Assembly (NCBI GenBank): GCA_020638905.1
Contig: JACKHP010000011.1
Coordinates: 42,193-106,192 of the forward strand
Source: Planctomycetota bacterium
Lineage (GTDB): Bacteria; Planctomycetota; B15-G4
Reading direction: 5' to 3'
DNA: 64,000 nt
Part shown: positions 63,957-64,000 of the stretch, piece after piece
How the letters are laid out: the number at the start of each line of letters is the position of its first letter
How positions within the stretch are numbered: the stretch's first letter is position 1
The notes under the pieces: model-generated
What the model saw: the letters and a program-made list of their open reading frames with translations, nothing else
What the model was told of the DNA's origin: nothing
The model's database searches: none
Made by a program: the position numbers and the translations under genes

Positions 63957-64000
63957 GCCGAAGCCGAAGCTGAAGCCGAAGCCGATCCCGAGCCCGAGCC
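63957..64000. repeat. Hexanucleotide array at the window edge
   Basis: About seven units of GCCGAA-type hexamers (variants GCTGAA, TCCCGA, GCCCGA) begin 29 bp after the triple-fusion stop and run to the edge. It is either a simple repeat or the end of a low-complexity coding region of the next gene; the window ends too soon to tell. Confidence 0.5.

Overview
The window is about 72% GC, almost fully coding, and carries many GTG starts and 4-base ATGA/GTGA gene overlaps. No rRNA or tRNA is visible. The gene content suggests a Planctomycetota-like bacterium: an ECF sigma factor of the TIGR02999 type coupled to a Ser/Thr kinase with TPRs, a second giant kinase with a propeller-like sensor region, large secreted beta-helix proteins, a DUF1570-like metallopeptidase with a DUF1080-like end, and tandem di-heme cytochromes. 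This placement is inference from domain content only.

Layout. 1-5.5 kb: tail of an unknown gene with a strong terminator, a secreted protein, a hybrid histidine kinase, a YaiI-type protein and a methyltransferase-like protein. 5.5-9.6 kb: three secreted proteins on the minus strand. 9.8-14 kb: ECF sigma factor, TPR kinase, DUF2071 protein. 14-18.3 kb: DinB proteins, a redoxin gene interrupted by an in-frame TGA that reads best as selenocysteine, a small PQQ-propeller protein, RraA and a lipoprotein. 18.3-20.9 kb: a metal-homeostasis locus (ZIP transporter, divergent ArsR repressor and SO_0444-type efflux permease) with a 36-bp operator over the promoter. 21-23.3 kb: YjdF-like membrane protein, Nudix protein and lipoprotein glutathione peroxidase. 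23.4-28.8 kb: fatty-acid beta-oxidation genes (thioesterase, dienoyl-CoA-reductase-like SDR, thiolase, two-domain hydratase/dehydrogenase). 28.9-37.3 kb: secreted protein, DksA-like protein, SpoU methyltransferase, MASE1 histidine kinase convergent with a FixJ regulator, gltX. 37.4-46.3 kb: ECF sigma factor coupled to an M28 peptidase lipoprotein, propeller kinase, stand-alone RCK protein, secreted gluzincin. 46.4-54.6 kb: two tandem di-heme cytochromes, RluA-type pseudouridine synthase, secreted protein, radical SAM protein. 54.6-55.4 kb: the only long gene-free stretch, with a 60-bp hairpin and a 40-bp inverted repeat. 55.4-59.1 kb: double-YHS protein divergent from a four-gene Rieske/ferric-reductase-like redox operon. 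59.1-63.9 kb: ornithine-lipid-type acyltransferases, a DinB protein and an alpha/beta-hydrolase-DedA-ATP-grasp triple fusion.

Main observations. (1) A probable selenoprotein at 14644-15852: the halves of one thioredoxin-like domain lie in the same frame around a TGA that occupies the first position of a UxxC motif, and a perfect 7-bp stem with a GUG loop begins 14 nt after the TGA. (2) At least seven genes have a TANNNT hexamer ending 6-8 nt before the start codon, the signature of leaderless transcription; this also resolves two starts. (3) A very symmetrical ArsR operator overlaps its promoter. (4) Several unusual fusions and operons of conserved unknowns are candidates for undescribed redox or lipid functions.
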